From Temnothorax longispinosus (lineage: Eukaryota; Arthropoda; Insecta; Hymenoptera; Formicidae), in assembly GCF_030848805.1 (NCBI RefSeq), contig NC_092362.1, positions 23,135,020 to 23,199,019 on the forward strand: a stretch of DNA of 64,000 bases. The letters are read 5' to 3'. This document shows positions 1-12,204 of this stretch, in pieces; positions within the stretch are counted from its first letter, which is position 1, and every line of letters begins with the position of its first letter. Below the pieces are notes generated by a model. The model saw nothing but the letters and a program-made list of their open reading frames with translations. It had not been told where the DNA came from and ran no database searches. A program made the translations under genes and the position numbers.

Positions 1-3000
1 TAGGAATAAAAGTCGGCAGCGGACTGTTTAATACTCTCGATATATATAGCATACGAATCATTTCCCATAAATACGCCTTATATTTTTTCGTGTACATTTT
101 CGTATACGTTACATTCGATGGCGTATCTTGTTACTACATTGCATATATATGCTGCAGATTGTTTAATCTGTAAATAAATTATATTACCATTTTTGAATGT
201 GACTGTTCAAATGTAAATTACTGCAACAAATTGCTTTTTAATTTTATTTCGCGCAGTAGACAAGACATGGGAAAAACTTTTTAAATCTTCAAGTTATTTT
301 AAAAGCTAAAAATATTTGATGTACAAATTATGCTAATTATGTATTTGGAAAACGGAAAAAGCATAAGAGACGATTTTAATTCTTATGGTTTAATTTCTAA
401 AGCATGTGCTCAAGTCTATTATTAAGTGCGGTCTCTTAATTTCGTCGCTAATTTACGCCGCAGTAATTTCTTCTAATAACAATAACGAAGCTGCAGTGCA
501 TGCGCGGTAATCTATGGATGGAGTTTTAGTGTCAGTCCTCTTTTGTTTCGTCTCTTTCTTCAGGGATGACTGATCCGTATATCATTTGGGCTTAGCTAAT
601 CCACAGACCCGAGCTTAATGTACTACGAACACTCACACACATTTGCACCTTACATACATATTTACGTTTTTGTGAGTACTAATGTAATAAATATTTGAGA
701 AAAAGCAGAAATACAATATAATTTTAAAAGAATAACAAATTTTAAAAATTATAATAATTTATAAAATAAAATAAAATTTTATAAGAATAAAAATAATGCA
801 AAAAAACTCCCTACATGTGATATAGATAGAGCAGGACAGTGCAAATTGAAGCATTATTATTTTGTCTGTTAATAAAAAGAAAGATGTTTTGTAGAAGTGT
901 ATTTTTGAGACAAGCGATGAAAAAAGAAGGAGTTTTAACTTGACAGATTTAATTTATTCAAACTAAAATATAGATTTAATTTTAAACATTAAATGTTATA
1001 AATGTCAAAACAATTTTGATTAGAAATTTTAAATTGGAAGAAAGAAATATCTTGATATTTATTACAAGATTCTCCCCTGGTTTGCTGTTTGATCATCGGT
1101 TAAGGGTGACAGTTGCGTGACGAGAAAGAAGATACGAAAGTTTTAAGCGTATTATGCAAGCTCCGTGTCAAAACTGAGATCAAGAGTATCATAGTTATTG
1201 AAAATGCTGGCGCTTAAGCGTTATGTGTGAGTATATATATCTGCTTGCGTGTGTATGTACGTGTGTGAGCGTGTATATGTCGGGGACCTATTGAGTTAAC
1301 TATCCTCGTCCTCGGGATCAGGAAGCAGCACGTTAGGAAGTTATAAGTCTTTAAACTTTAATTTTAACTTGAACTCGACGGCGCTAAAGTTGGTTTAGTT
1401 TTACCTTACTTATACTTCTGCGGTCAGGACCTGGAGCCTTAAGAAGCTCCCAGATTTTACGATAAACCCCGAACGTTTTACATTATGGAGCAGTAAACTA
1501 GAAAGACTTTCGATGTAGACGCGCATTTCGCTTTTTTTTTTCAACAATTGCAAAATATTCGCAATAATATCTGATATACGTGAAAATTCAACGTACATTG
1601 TGATATAGTCTGATTTTATGACAAACAGTTTCAATACGACACGTTTGAGACGAAAATGAAAACAGGCATTTATTTTCGCGCTGCAAGCGTTGCTATTTCG
1701 AATATTTTCTGCGACTGCTCGCATATAATTTATTTTTTATTAAATTTGCTATAATAGTCTTGTTTGATTTATTTCGTGCATTTTCGTTATTAGTTTAAAA
1801 TTAATTGATATGTTATATCCGTAAAATGAAGAATATTAAATAAAAAGTATTCATATTATTTAAATTTAAATTTAAATTTAAAATTTAGTTATAGTTGGCG
1901 TGTTCTTTCTAATTAAGTAAAAGAATTATTTATTACTTCTCTCACATTTCCTCGCATTTTATAATATATTATTCAAAAAACAAAACTTTTGTGCATTATT
2001 ATATTTATTTAAATATACATATAGATATTATAAACATATTACATTTATTTCTATACAATTTTATTGCAAAATGAATTTTTTTGACTTTTTATTATATGTA
2101 TATATAGCATTGATCTTATCGGAAAAAAATTTGTTATTTATTTAAAATTCTTTTTTAATTAGTAATTTTCACGTGATTATACAGTTTTAAATACACTACA
2201 TAGTTACGACATACCAGGTATCATTTCGTGCAAATAGATTTATTTTTACGCAAGTTATTTCACGTATACCAAATACGTCATCTGAATATCTCGAATGTAA
2301 ATTCTAGAGGCGGTGGCGTAACGCACCGAGAAGAATCGTATTTTACTATAGATGAAAAAAAACGGGCTTCACCAACAAGCGTGTGCCGTTTCGTGGAAAG
2401 AAACGGATGCCGCACTATCTTCCGTTTTGGACGCTGGACAGAAAAGACACCACGCAAAACGGACACGCTCGTTTTATCCGCTCGTACGCAAAGTAGTAAT
2501 ACAGGTATTTGTTCGTCAGCCGCGCGACCATGAGGTGTCGGTCGATCGGATCTTCCGCTTGTTTTACGCTTGATTCGAAAATTCGCCTACCGGCGGCGGA
2601 ACACGGAAGTTCCGGTCGCTCTTGTTTTTTTTCCCATTTTTTTTCGCAAAATCGAGTTTTCTAGTCATTCGCGCATCAGTCAACGTCGGTGGCCGTTTTT
2701 GCAAATCGCGGCGCGGCGTCGCGATATCGGATAGGTAATTTCCGAAATCTCAGCCGGCCGTTCGGATGATCTATTGCCGGCGCATCGGCCATTCGATACA
2801 GCTAACGCATTAGACCATTCTATGCATTCGACATCACTGAGATCAATAGACACTTCTGACACGTTACATCGCGATATGTAACAAACGGAGGCGGATCAGG
2901 AGTGTACGTTACTATCCACGGTGTATTGCGCGCATTATATCCTATGTATACGCATAATTGACATACCACGTCGAGAGCGAGCCATTAACGTCAATACGAA

Positions 3001-3300
3001 TGCCACGATTGAAACTGTTCGCTTCATAAATGCCCAATAATGAGCATCACAAAATATTTTCTCGACTCTAGGACAATACAAACTTTACTTGATTGAAATT
3101 GTCTACCGTCATTAACATCATTTTGAATACTTTCGTGGAAATAATCTTTTGTTTTTTTCCTCTGCGATAACTAGTGAAGAAAGCGTATACTGAATTTAAC
3201 CCTCTTTTTCTTCTTCATATATTTATTTAATTATCATATATTTAAATACATCGATTACATCTTGAGTAGCCTAAGAGATATAAAGGCAATTGAAGATTAA
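1..3300. other. AT-rich non-coding stretch
   Basis: No gene could be supported here. Frames longer than 60 codons occur on both strands, but they overlap each other, have no recognisable motif, and show no convincing splice borders. The base composition is mostly AT-rich, becoming more CpG-rich from about 2280 to 2900. A short tandem of a TAAATT unit lies at about 1859-1881. The stretch could be intergenic DNA upstream of the CpG-dense tract that follows, or an intron of a gene that starts outside the window. Confidence 0.55.
1859..1881. repeat. short TAAATT tandem repeat
   Basis: About four copies of a 6-bp AT-only unit in a row. It is a simple low-complexity tandem in an AT-rich background. 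Confidence 0.7.
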
Positions 3301-3399
3301 TGTCGCGAAATGCAAGCTAAAGTTATCTCTGGGCTAATCTGCAATCGAAGAAGAGCACGATTTATCTTCCAAAAAGATAGCAGTCGGATTGCAAGTCGG

Positions 3400-6300
3400 C
3401 TTCTTGAAGAAAATCTCTCATTCTCTCGCGCAATTCGCGCCTTAAACTCCGGGCGACTTAGCTTTTCCTCCGCCACTGCAGGCCACCCTCCACCTCGGGG
3501 GTGAACGTCGCGACGCGGAGGAGGGTGATTTTGGTTTGCCCCTCGCTCGTAGCGACGCTAGCGCCGCGTCGGAGGCTCCAGTCCGACCTCAGCATCACTC
3601 GTGGTGGTTTCGCGCGCGCATCCGCCGCTAAAGTGAGACCACTTTTCAAGGAAAAAAAATCGAGATTCCGTCCGGTTTTCGGCGCGATCGGCTAATTTCA
3701 TCCCCCGTCGTCGCGTCGCCGCGTTCGACCGACGCGATTAAAAATTCTGGACGGCGATCGTCGAGGCGCGTCGATCGAAAAGTTGCCGCAAAAAATCATA
3801 AGAAGTGCATTTTAACGAGAGGGAAACGAAATGAAACCCGCGAGAATGAATCACGGGTGATCGACAAGCGCGAGTGAGTGACCGTATATAATCGCGGATC
3901 TATCGATCGCTTACAGATCCCGCGTCCCCAACAAGTGAGCCGCGTGTGCGATTTAGGAAAGGTAGATTCTCTCCGCTTTGGATCTCAACTTGACACGTTT
4001 GTTTACCGCTCGTCGAGCAACCTGTTTTCTTATCGCGCGCGCCTCGCGAGTTCCGTCGATCTGAGTGCTCTCGGGAACGGTGAAATGTATTCCCGGGAAT
4101 GCTGGGATTTTCGCGGCGAGATCGCAGGGCGATCGAGAAATCCCGGTCGACGTAGAGAAAACGCTTGAATTCCTGGAGACTAAGAGTGCATCGCTGTGCG
4201 GCATCTCTCCTGTGGGGCGAAAAAAGAAGAAACGTTACGTGATTCGCGGAGAATTTGTAGGAGAATTTTAGAAGAAATTCGTTTCGCGGAATAACTGTCT
4301 CAAAATGTGGTCGAGATGCTCGAGGCGCCCGAGTGATTCGGAATAAATTCGATTTTGCGGGCGGCGAGATGATAGTTGAAGTGATACCATGAAACACATT
4401 CAGTGAAATCCGGATTAAAATGCTCTCACTTGTGCGAGTTTCGCCTGTACAAAATTGTTACGCAAGTACGAGTGGAACATTGCAGCGTATCTCTGGTGTT
4501 TAAACCGGACGCAAAATTCGCGAGGGGAAAATATAACCGCGGAATATATTCGAAGTGATCCGAGGTGATCGAGCGGAAAGTTTCTCGCGTTTTGAACGTG
4601 ATAAACTTTATGCGATTTTTAGGGGAAAAATACGCTTTGGATGCCTGTGAGATTCGAAAGTGCTTGAATTTGAATTCGGGCGAGAGACGACGAGCCACGT
4701 TCGATATCAACAGAGAGATATTTCTGCGGCGGTGCGTAAATGTGTCAGCAAAAATCTGCATTAAAACTTGGGCGTCAGGCTCTCCCCGATACCGATAAGC
4801 TTCGCACGAGCGCGAATTCTCTGGTTTTAAGTGGCACTTGAACGCCGAGGGCTCGCCACTGCGAATTCTCACCTCAAAGTGGGCGCGAACTTTCGGGCTC
4901 CGCCGCATCAAAATATATGGTTTTTATTTTTTAGTGACACGTACGCATGTTGATAGAACTCTGCATTCGGACATTCAATTTTTACTGGGAGAGTAAACAG
5001 AAGGTAAAATAAATACAATAAAATCAAAGCTTTAGCAAGTTAAGAGAGCTAAAGAGCGATTTTTAGCTGCGATCAAGCGCATAGTTTAAATCTATGTATA
5101 TAACTATAGAGATATATTAAAATTTGAGAATCAAAGGCGCTTGAAAAAGGCGTACATAATTTTTCGTAAAGAATGATAAAGTTTAAGAATTATAGGCTGT
5201 GTCGGAGAGACATACGTAATCAAGCGAAGTCTAAATCATATTGATATTTAAAAGATCAGCGAGTTCCGTTTATAAACGCTTCAGTTTCCGATCCACTCTC
5301 AAAGCGTAAAGGATGCCGCGCTCTTCGGGCTACCGCATTATTCCGCGTGCGAATTCTTGAGGATCTATTGGTCAGTGCGGGCATAGTTCGTCCCGGGCGA
5401 AGTTACGGGGAAGTGAGCAAAGAAAATACGGTCGTTTGACGTCATGCACGAGTGAGATGCCGATGATGCCGCGAGAGGAGAACAATTTTCAGCGGATGAC
5501 GCGGTAATCGTGAATATTCCTTGCGAGTGACGACACAAAATTCGTGAGAAACGTCGTGACGTGCGAGAATCTCCGCAGTAAAAAGCCCGCGGCTAGCGAA
5601 TACGTTCTCGGAGTGCTTTAAGCGTTCGTAGAACCGTGAAAATAACAATGTCATTCATCCGAATGTACGGTGACGCTTGGAACAAAAGCGCGTGTGAACT
5701 GTAAAAATATAGTCGCAATAACAGTAACGTCGCGCGCGCGCTGCTCCCTTACGTGACCGAGAGCGGGCGTGTTCTCGAAAACGATTACGCGAAGTGCCCG
5801 GCGAAAAAGTACTCGTGAGACTAAAGCTCCGACTGACCATTTGATGTACCCTCCGCCGTGCAATTGCAGTTTTCGGTTTAAAGTGTTGTGCGAGAGACGC
5901 AAAGATAACAGTAACGATTGACATTAGAGCGCCTTTCTCGTCGCCAATGTCTTTCGCACAGGCATGAACTTTCGGTATAAAGTGCAATCGTGATTATCCC
6001 GCGGAACTTTTTATCGCGTGTTTTATCAACGTAATTAGCCGCTCTTTGAGATCGGAATACGTCGGGATAAAAATTACGGCATTGTGTTATTACCTAAATT
6101 GTTACACGAGTACGGAACGTATATGAGAAACGTCACGGAGTTACGCAATTAGGCGATTAGGCGAAAAATATCGTGAACGTAGCAAAAGTAAAACAGAGAT
6201 TACGTTGCGCAATTAGTGCTGAACACGGTTCGAGATAAAAAGAAAAGTTGTAAAAAATTCGTCCAAAATACGGAATCACGCTTTGCGTATCTTGAAATAA

Positions 6301-7074
6301 TATTGTGCACGGTGAATGAAAAAGAAAAAGGAACATCAAAAGTAAAGTTCGTTTCTTCCGCGATCGATAGTCGTCAACTGATAAAATCATAATACACGAT
6401 ATGCGCGACCGACTGTAACAATATTGACATTGCCAACGAGTGAAACTCTCTTCTCGTCATCGTCGATTACATACTTTTCGGCGTATACGTGAAAAGCTGC
6501 CAGCCGCGGACGGGAAAGTGTTGACGCGGTGCGTTCTATTAATTTTCCATCGCGACGCAAAGTTTTCCGCGAGTTAAAGTCGAAATTGGAGCAACGCGAC
6601 AGCTGCATGTTGTGAGAGAAGATCGCACGCGACATCGCCGGAGGAAAATAAAATATGTATGTGGGTAAAAGTGTCGGTTGTAAGCTCGACGAAAACGCCA
6701 CGGAATTTCTTTAATAAATCGCTATCGTCCGCGCGCGCGAGAAACATCGTATCGTGTGTTCTCGAGCGGAGAACTATTAAACACTCTTGAGTGTCGAGAA
6801 TTGTTGCGACTCGAGATCCGTAACTGTTGCCTCGGAAATCGATTCGTTCTCGTAAGAGATCGAAGAGTGTCGAGCAAAAGCTTGTGCTGGAAGCGGTTGG
6901 ATACTTCGTAGCGAGTGCTTCAAGGAGTTGTCCCTTTTTGGTTGCGTTACTCGTCCACCCGACTCAATTTCGTGCCATTGTCTTCCAATCGTTCGATTCG
7001 GTGTTTATCGTGAAAAGCGATTCCTTCGATAGTGTATATACTTCGGAGAGAAGAGGAGCGCGACTTGTCCGAAG
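3400..7074 (+). promoter_or_regulatory. CpG-dense tract: candidate promoter plus long non-coding first exon
   Basis: The sequence is visibly richer in G, C and CpG than its flanks, and the change is abrupt on the right. The tract ends at GAAG followed by GTAAAC (donor GT at 7075-7076), after which the sequence becomes strongly AT-rich. A TATA-like octamer lies at 3885-3892. Many short frames run through it on both strands (for example 161 and 165 codons on the minus strand), but none is recognisable, and the overlap of so many suggests they are by-products of high GC content. The simplest reading is a promoter and long 5' untranslated exon on the plus strand, possibly spliced to the acceptor at 21816. 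That link is inferred and no transcript evidence is available. Confidence 0.35.
3885..3892 (+). promoter_or_regulatory. TATA-like box
   Basis: The octamer TATATAAT sits inside the CpG-dense tract, about 25-35 bp upstream of a possible start region near 3915. CpG-rich insect promoters often lack a TATA box, so this could be coincidental. Confidence 0.25.
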
Positions 7075-7324
7075 GTAAACTTTAAATCACCTTATTAATT
7101 TAATAACCAATTTTAGCTGCAGGGAAATATATTCCAGGCTGATATAAGTTTTTTTACGAAAACAAAGCTTCCTCTATGAGGAAGCAAAAATGTATATAGA
7201 TTTATGAAAATTTAGCAACTTTTAGAAAAAAATTGGAACATATGTCGCTGTACAAATGTATACAAATTAAATTAATCAGATGTACGGTATAATAGAAATC
7301 ATATTTATACAATTTATGTATAAT

Positions 7325-7327
<3 letters not shown>

Positions 7328-7368
<41 letters not shown>

Positions 7369-7408
7369 TTATACTATAGTAATTATATGTTTAATAATTA
7401 TATATAGT

Positions 7409-7456
<48 letters not shown>
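7328..7456. repeat. AT dinucleotide microsatellites
   Basis: Two runs of alternating A and T (about 7328-7366 and 7410-7456) are separated by an AT-rich spacer. The spacer contains inverted copies of TAATTACTATA and TATAGTAATTA, so the whole block can fold on itself. Confidence 0.9.
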
Positions 7457-7460
<4 letters not shown>

Positions 7461-10400
7461 TTTATTTAACATGTCTAATATCTTAAAACAGATATATAAC
7501 TTGCAGTTTAATTATAAAAGTTATTTAACTCCGAGGAATTAAAAAATAATGTAATACTAAAAGGACGCAGTTCTGCAATGCGGAACCAACTTTAAAACCT
7601 TACTTTTCCGCTAGAACCGGGAAACATTAGAAATAAAAATTCTGCGCTAACGTTATCTCAAATGACCAAACTATAATCCTCCTAAAAAAAATTCCATGTG
7701 TTACATGCCTTTTTAAATGTGTTTTTATGCGACTGATAGTTGGATTTTGTGTCTCCAAGGAACAGCACATTACAGATAAGAGTTGAATCATTTTTGCATA
7801 ATATACTGTAGGTTTATCACTTTTCAATATAGAATTAAAAATCTTAAAAATATTATTTGATTCTTTATTACATAGCGTAACCAAATAATATCTGTCAAAG
7901 TCGTAATATGAATTAATGTGAAATTAAGCCATCAACGGGTACATACGCTAATAAAAGCTTCAAATTACATTATTCTTCAAGGTAATACTCGACTTTTCCT
8001 AATTACGAGTTTCAACGACTTCTGTGACTTCTGCGATTTCTGCTAAGATTACATAAATGCTTATATTAATGAATTAAAAAAACGAATATTATAAAACATA
8101 CTCAATATTTCAAGAACTACAAGAAACGTTATCTTTAGAAGTAAAATTTAGAAATTTTACATTAAATTCTTTTAAATAATAAATTTAATCTTTGTATGAA
8201 AATTGGTGTTGTAGAGTTTGTTTAGAACTCAGAGAAGTTCCGTGCATTATTTTTACTTTTCACGCTCTTTCTTAGCTTAATCTCTTAATACGATTTTATG
8301 AGATGAGTAAATAATTTAGATTATTCTACACTTCTCTTATTAAAACATTAAATAATATTATAAATTTAAGTATATAGTGAATACTTATAACTTATATATA
8401 CATACCAACTTTTTGAAATAAAAGATATATACAATATTTAAATAATTATATTTGGAACAAAGTGGGCTCATTTATGAAGATTATAGTAAAGTTGCTGGTT
8501 ATATGATCGAACATTATCCCGTTCTTAGATAATTTATTGGACGTACACTGTTCGAGCGCGATAATTAAAAGGGCTGTCACAGTTTTCTAGGCGAGCAGTT
8601 AGTTCTCATTTATAAATGAGATTATAATGAATCGCGGGCGCAAACTCAATTTCTTCGAAGTCCCTAATGGATTTGTCACAAAAGAATGTTAGCTTCGGGA
8701 ATGGGAAGAGTTTGGGGCTCTCTTAATCTGTCTTTACTGCTTTCTCATTACTAGAACTCCCGGAGTGAAGGCTCATTGAAATAAATGTGAGGGGTTAAAT
8801 TAAACGTACGAAAATCCGAGATTGCCTATTTGCACATTTTTCACACTCGTCTTTACTCGAGATATTTGCTCGGCTGTTGTTGGTCAGACAGGAATGCACA
8901 AGATTTTACTATACAATTAGAGAAATTCTATCTATTTATTACGTGAAATATTTAATGCAAAGTATATTTGTTCTTATAATAGGTAATCTAAACTTTAATA
9001 TTATTTATTATTATTAATATAATGTTAATATTTAAGCAAAGAAATATAATTATTATTAAAACATATGTAGCTTCTTCATTAGTTATTTATATGAATTTTT
9101 TATAATTAAATAATTATTCTGGAAATAATTAAATATAACGTTTAATTAAAAATGGTATTCCGAATTTTATTGCATTTTATTTACAACTCTCTCTGATATC
9201 GATCCATTTCATTCATAATGCTTCTATATTTGGTACATATATTATAAACAATAATTTTATGGGATGCTGTTGCATATGGTTTAATAAATAAATGTAAAGT
9301 GCTGAAATTAAGTTTTAAAAGTTAGAATATTAAACTTGCGCGAAATATGCGGAAATTTTACAAACCAGCCACAGATTCAAATTACATTGAAAAGTTAATA
9401 AACCCGTAATTAACGGCTAAATTCCTTGTTATTATAAGTAACTGCGGTATTTATAAAAGAGATTTGTTAATTCAATGTAATAAAATACTCATCGCAATTG
9501 ATAATTTATATATCTTATAATTAGAGTTACAAATTTATGAATTCATGAGAGTTACCACGCAAAACACATTTTTAAGAGTTCTCCCTTCGCGTGGAGAATA
9601 CCGACGTGATATTTTTTGCAGTTTTCGCGATTTGGCAAATTGCAAATGTATGGAATATCCACTTTTCGCGGTTGGCGTATGTGTGCACCGCTGCTGCGGG
9701 CAATCGCACAACCACAGAAAGAAAAACATCAATTTACCATTCATAATATAATACCGCAAAATAATTTCTCTTGTTTTAAGTTATAATAACTTTAATGTAT
9801 CGCCACATGAGCACTATGGCACAGATCGATTATTGAATAATCGTATATTCAGCCGTGTAATTCATTACTACGTTTGACGGTGTTGACAATAATAATTCTG
9901 TTTGCACTCGCCTTTATTTATTTGCTTGATTATTTGCCGTTGTCGACTTATTAGTATTTTTTAGTATTTTTTGTATACGTATATTTATTTATTAGTTATT
10001 TTTAATTTGTAAATATTATTATTGCAAATATTATTATTGCTTTTACTCCACAAAAATATTTCATGAAAAATAATCCATTAATCGTAGCTTCATGCAACAA
10101 ATATAACAAAAATGATAGATTGTGAAAATTTTCTCTGTCATTTCAAACTGTACAAACTGAAGACATCGAAGGTTTGATTTTACGAGGTAGCGGAAAGGAT
10201 CTGAACGAACGGAAGATGAAAGCGGAGAACGAAAACGGAGGACAGGGATTCGAATAATGGGCGAATCTTGCGCAAAACTGAAATGATTGATGGAGAAGCG
10301 CGTTGGCGGAGACTGGAAATTCTGGGAAATGCCTCGGAAACAAAAGGAAGGGGAGGAAATAGTTAAACTTGTGCGCGGACTAGGTCGATACCTATGTTCG

Positions 10401-10620
10401 AATGCAGTTAATTCGAATGCTTTCGATAATAGTTACACTACGAGGACTCATCAACCGACTGACGCGGTTAATGAGTTTTCCAGCCTTTTCGCGAGAACTG
10501 ACATTTGCCATAGTTCGATTTTAAAAAAGCAATCTCTATCTGCGACTCTTTATTATTCTATGGATTCGAGATTAAAATTGCAAGTTACAAGTTATACATC
10601 TAATAGAAGAAAATGGTATG

Positions 10621-10670
10621 AAAAATTCTACATTAATCTCGCTTATAAGCGAAATTAATGTAGAATTTTT
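10621..10670. repeat. 50-bp palindrome without a loop
   Basis: The left half (10621-10645) and right half (10646-10670) are reverse complements over 25 bp with a single mismatch. The centre is GCTTATAAGC and there is no spacer. No target-site duplication or internal sequence is visible, so it does not look like a standard MITE. Confidence 0.9.
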
Positions 10671-12154
10671 AACTATAAACTCTATAAAGGATAGATTTTG
10701 ACTTGTTTTTATATTAATATTATCATCTATTTCTACTTTCATTGAAATTGCTGACAAATCTCTTATTATTTATTTGCAAGGTGTGAATAAAACTTATTTA
10801 AAGTTGATATCTTGGTAATTATTTTTTCACACACAATAGGCTTTTGTTTTCTAAATTCTTGAAAAGTAAAATTGTTAAAAATAGTCTTATATATAAAATA
10901 AATGTAATAAAGAAGTAAATTGACAAGAGGGAGATAAAATACGATGTTATTAAAAATTCTTTGCAATTTATCTTGACAATTTTCTAATTCTAAATTTATA
11001 GAAATCATTCTTTTAACATTTTTGTACAATAATAATTGATTTATGTAAGAAAAAAATTTTATTCGTATTTTGTTCAAGATAATTTTATATCGTAGAATTC
11101 TGCTTAATGGTGGAATTATCATTATTCAGATTTAACTCTGAAATTTACACAAGGTATGACCTAATGGTCTTCCACATTCATTAAATATCCAAGTTGTCAC
11201 AGAAATATGTATGAACCTAAGGAGGTTATCGCGAAATGCAATTTTTCTTCATTAATTTTGTCCGGTTTACGTATGCACGAGGAAAACCAGTTTAGTGTAC
11301 GAACCAACGCGGGTTTATTAGATAAATATTAAAATGTGCTTCACATTTGTTACACAAATTTGATTGATCTCAATAAAAAAATATTCTGCCTTGGAGACAC
11401 AAGCGAGAATAATTTGACTATAAAAAGAACAATATAATTGTACAATACATAAAGAATGCATTAGTAATATTTACTAATATAGATCAATTTATTATTACAA
11501 AAATCTTTAGGAAAAATAATAAGCGTATAAAAAATGCGAAAGAAAAGGTATATCGAGACTTTTCAAATTATAGGATTGAAATATACTACGTATTCCGAGA
11601 ATGATGATAAAGCTAAATGAGATGCATGAAGCATTTAGTTTCTTATTATGCGTTTCAATAGTCTCTTATGTTTCATGTTTCATTAATATTAATGAAAACT
11701 TCAGTTTCTATTGCATCGTAAGTACAGCAGAGGAATAATTTTTCAAATAATACTTTTTGCGTGAGGATCGATTCTGAAGACATATCGAGAAAGACCTAAT
11801 AACGACAAATCCGAATATGTTCATTGAAGCACTTGTCAGACGACATTGATATCTCTTCGTGCCATGTAAAGAAGCATCGTACTCTGAGTTTTTATGTAGC
11901 GATCCAAAGTCCTTACGCGCATGGGGATATGGCGTAAGTCCAGTTTGCGTGAAATTTTCGGAAAAGTCGCCTCTCGAAACTTCTGCGTATTCTTGAAACC
12001 GAGTCTTAAAACTTTCCCGGAAGCTACTTCGGCGCCGCGGCATATTTCCTCGTTCGATTTAAACCGAAGGATTTTACTATCCTAGCTCGCACCTCCAATT
12101 TTACGACCGGTGTTCCCATATCGCAATCGCGAGAGCGCAGGATAAACTTATCTG

Positions 12155-12201
<47 letters not shown>
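12155..12201. repeat. CT dinucleotide microsatellite
   Basis: A run of CT repeats, uninterrupted over most of its length. Read on the minus strand it is a GA repeat, which can bind GAGA-type factors in insects. A regulatory role here is not shown. Confidence 0.95.

Positions 12202-12204
<3 letters not shown>

Larger units (their letters stand above)
7080..12150. other. AT-rich intron-like stretch, no gene
   Basis: No coding sequence could be supported. The stretch contains AT microsatellites at 7328-7456, a loopless palindrome at 10621-10670, and scattered short frames without motifs, such as 123 codons at 10287-10658. If the donor at 7075 and the acceptor at 21816 belong to one gene, this is the start of its first intron. 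Confidence 0.5.

Noticed and set aside
3900..4911. Minus-strand frames of 165 and 161 codons in the CpG-rich tract
   Set aside because: GC-rich DNA lacks stop codons by composition. Several frames overlap on both strands and none shows a domain.
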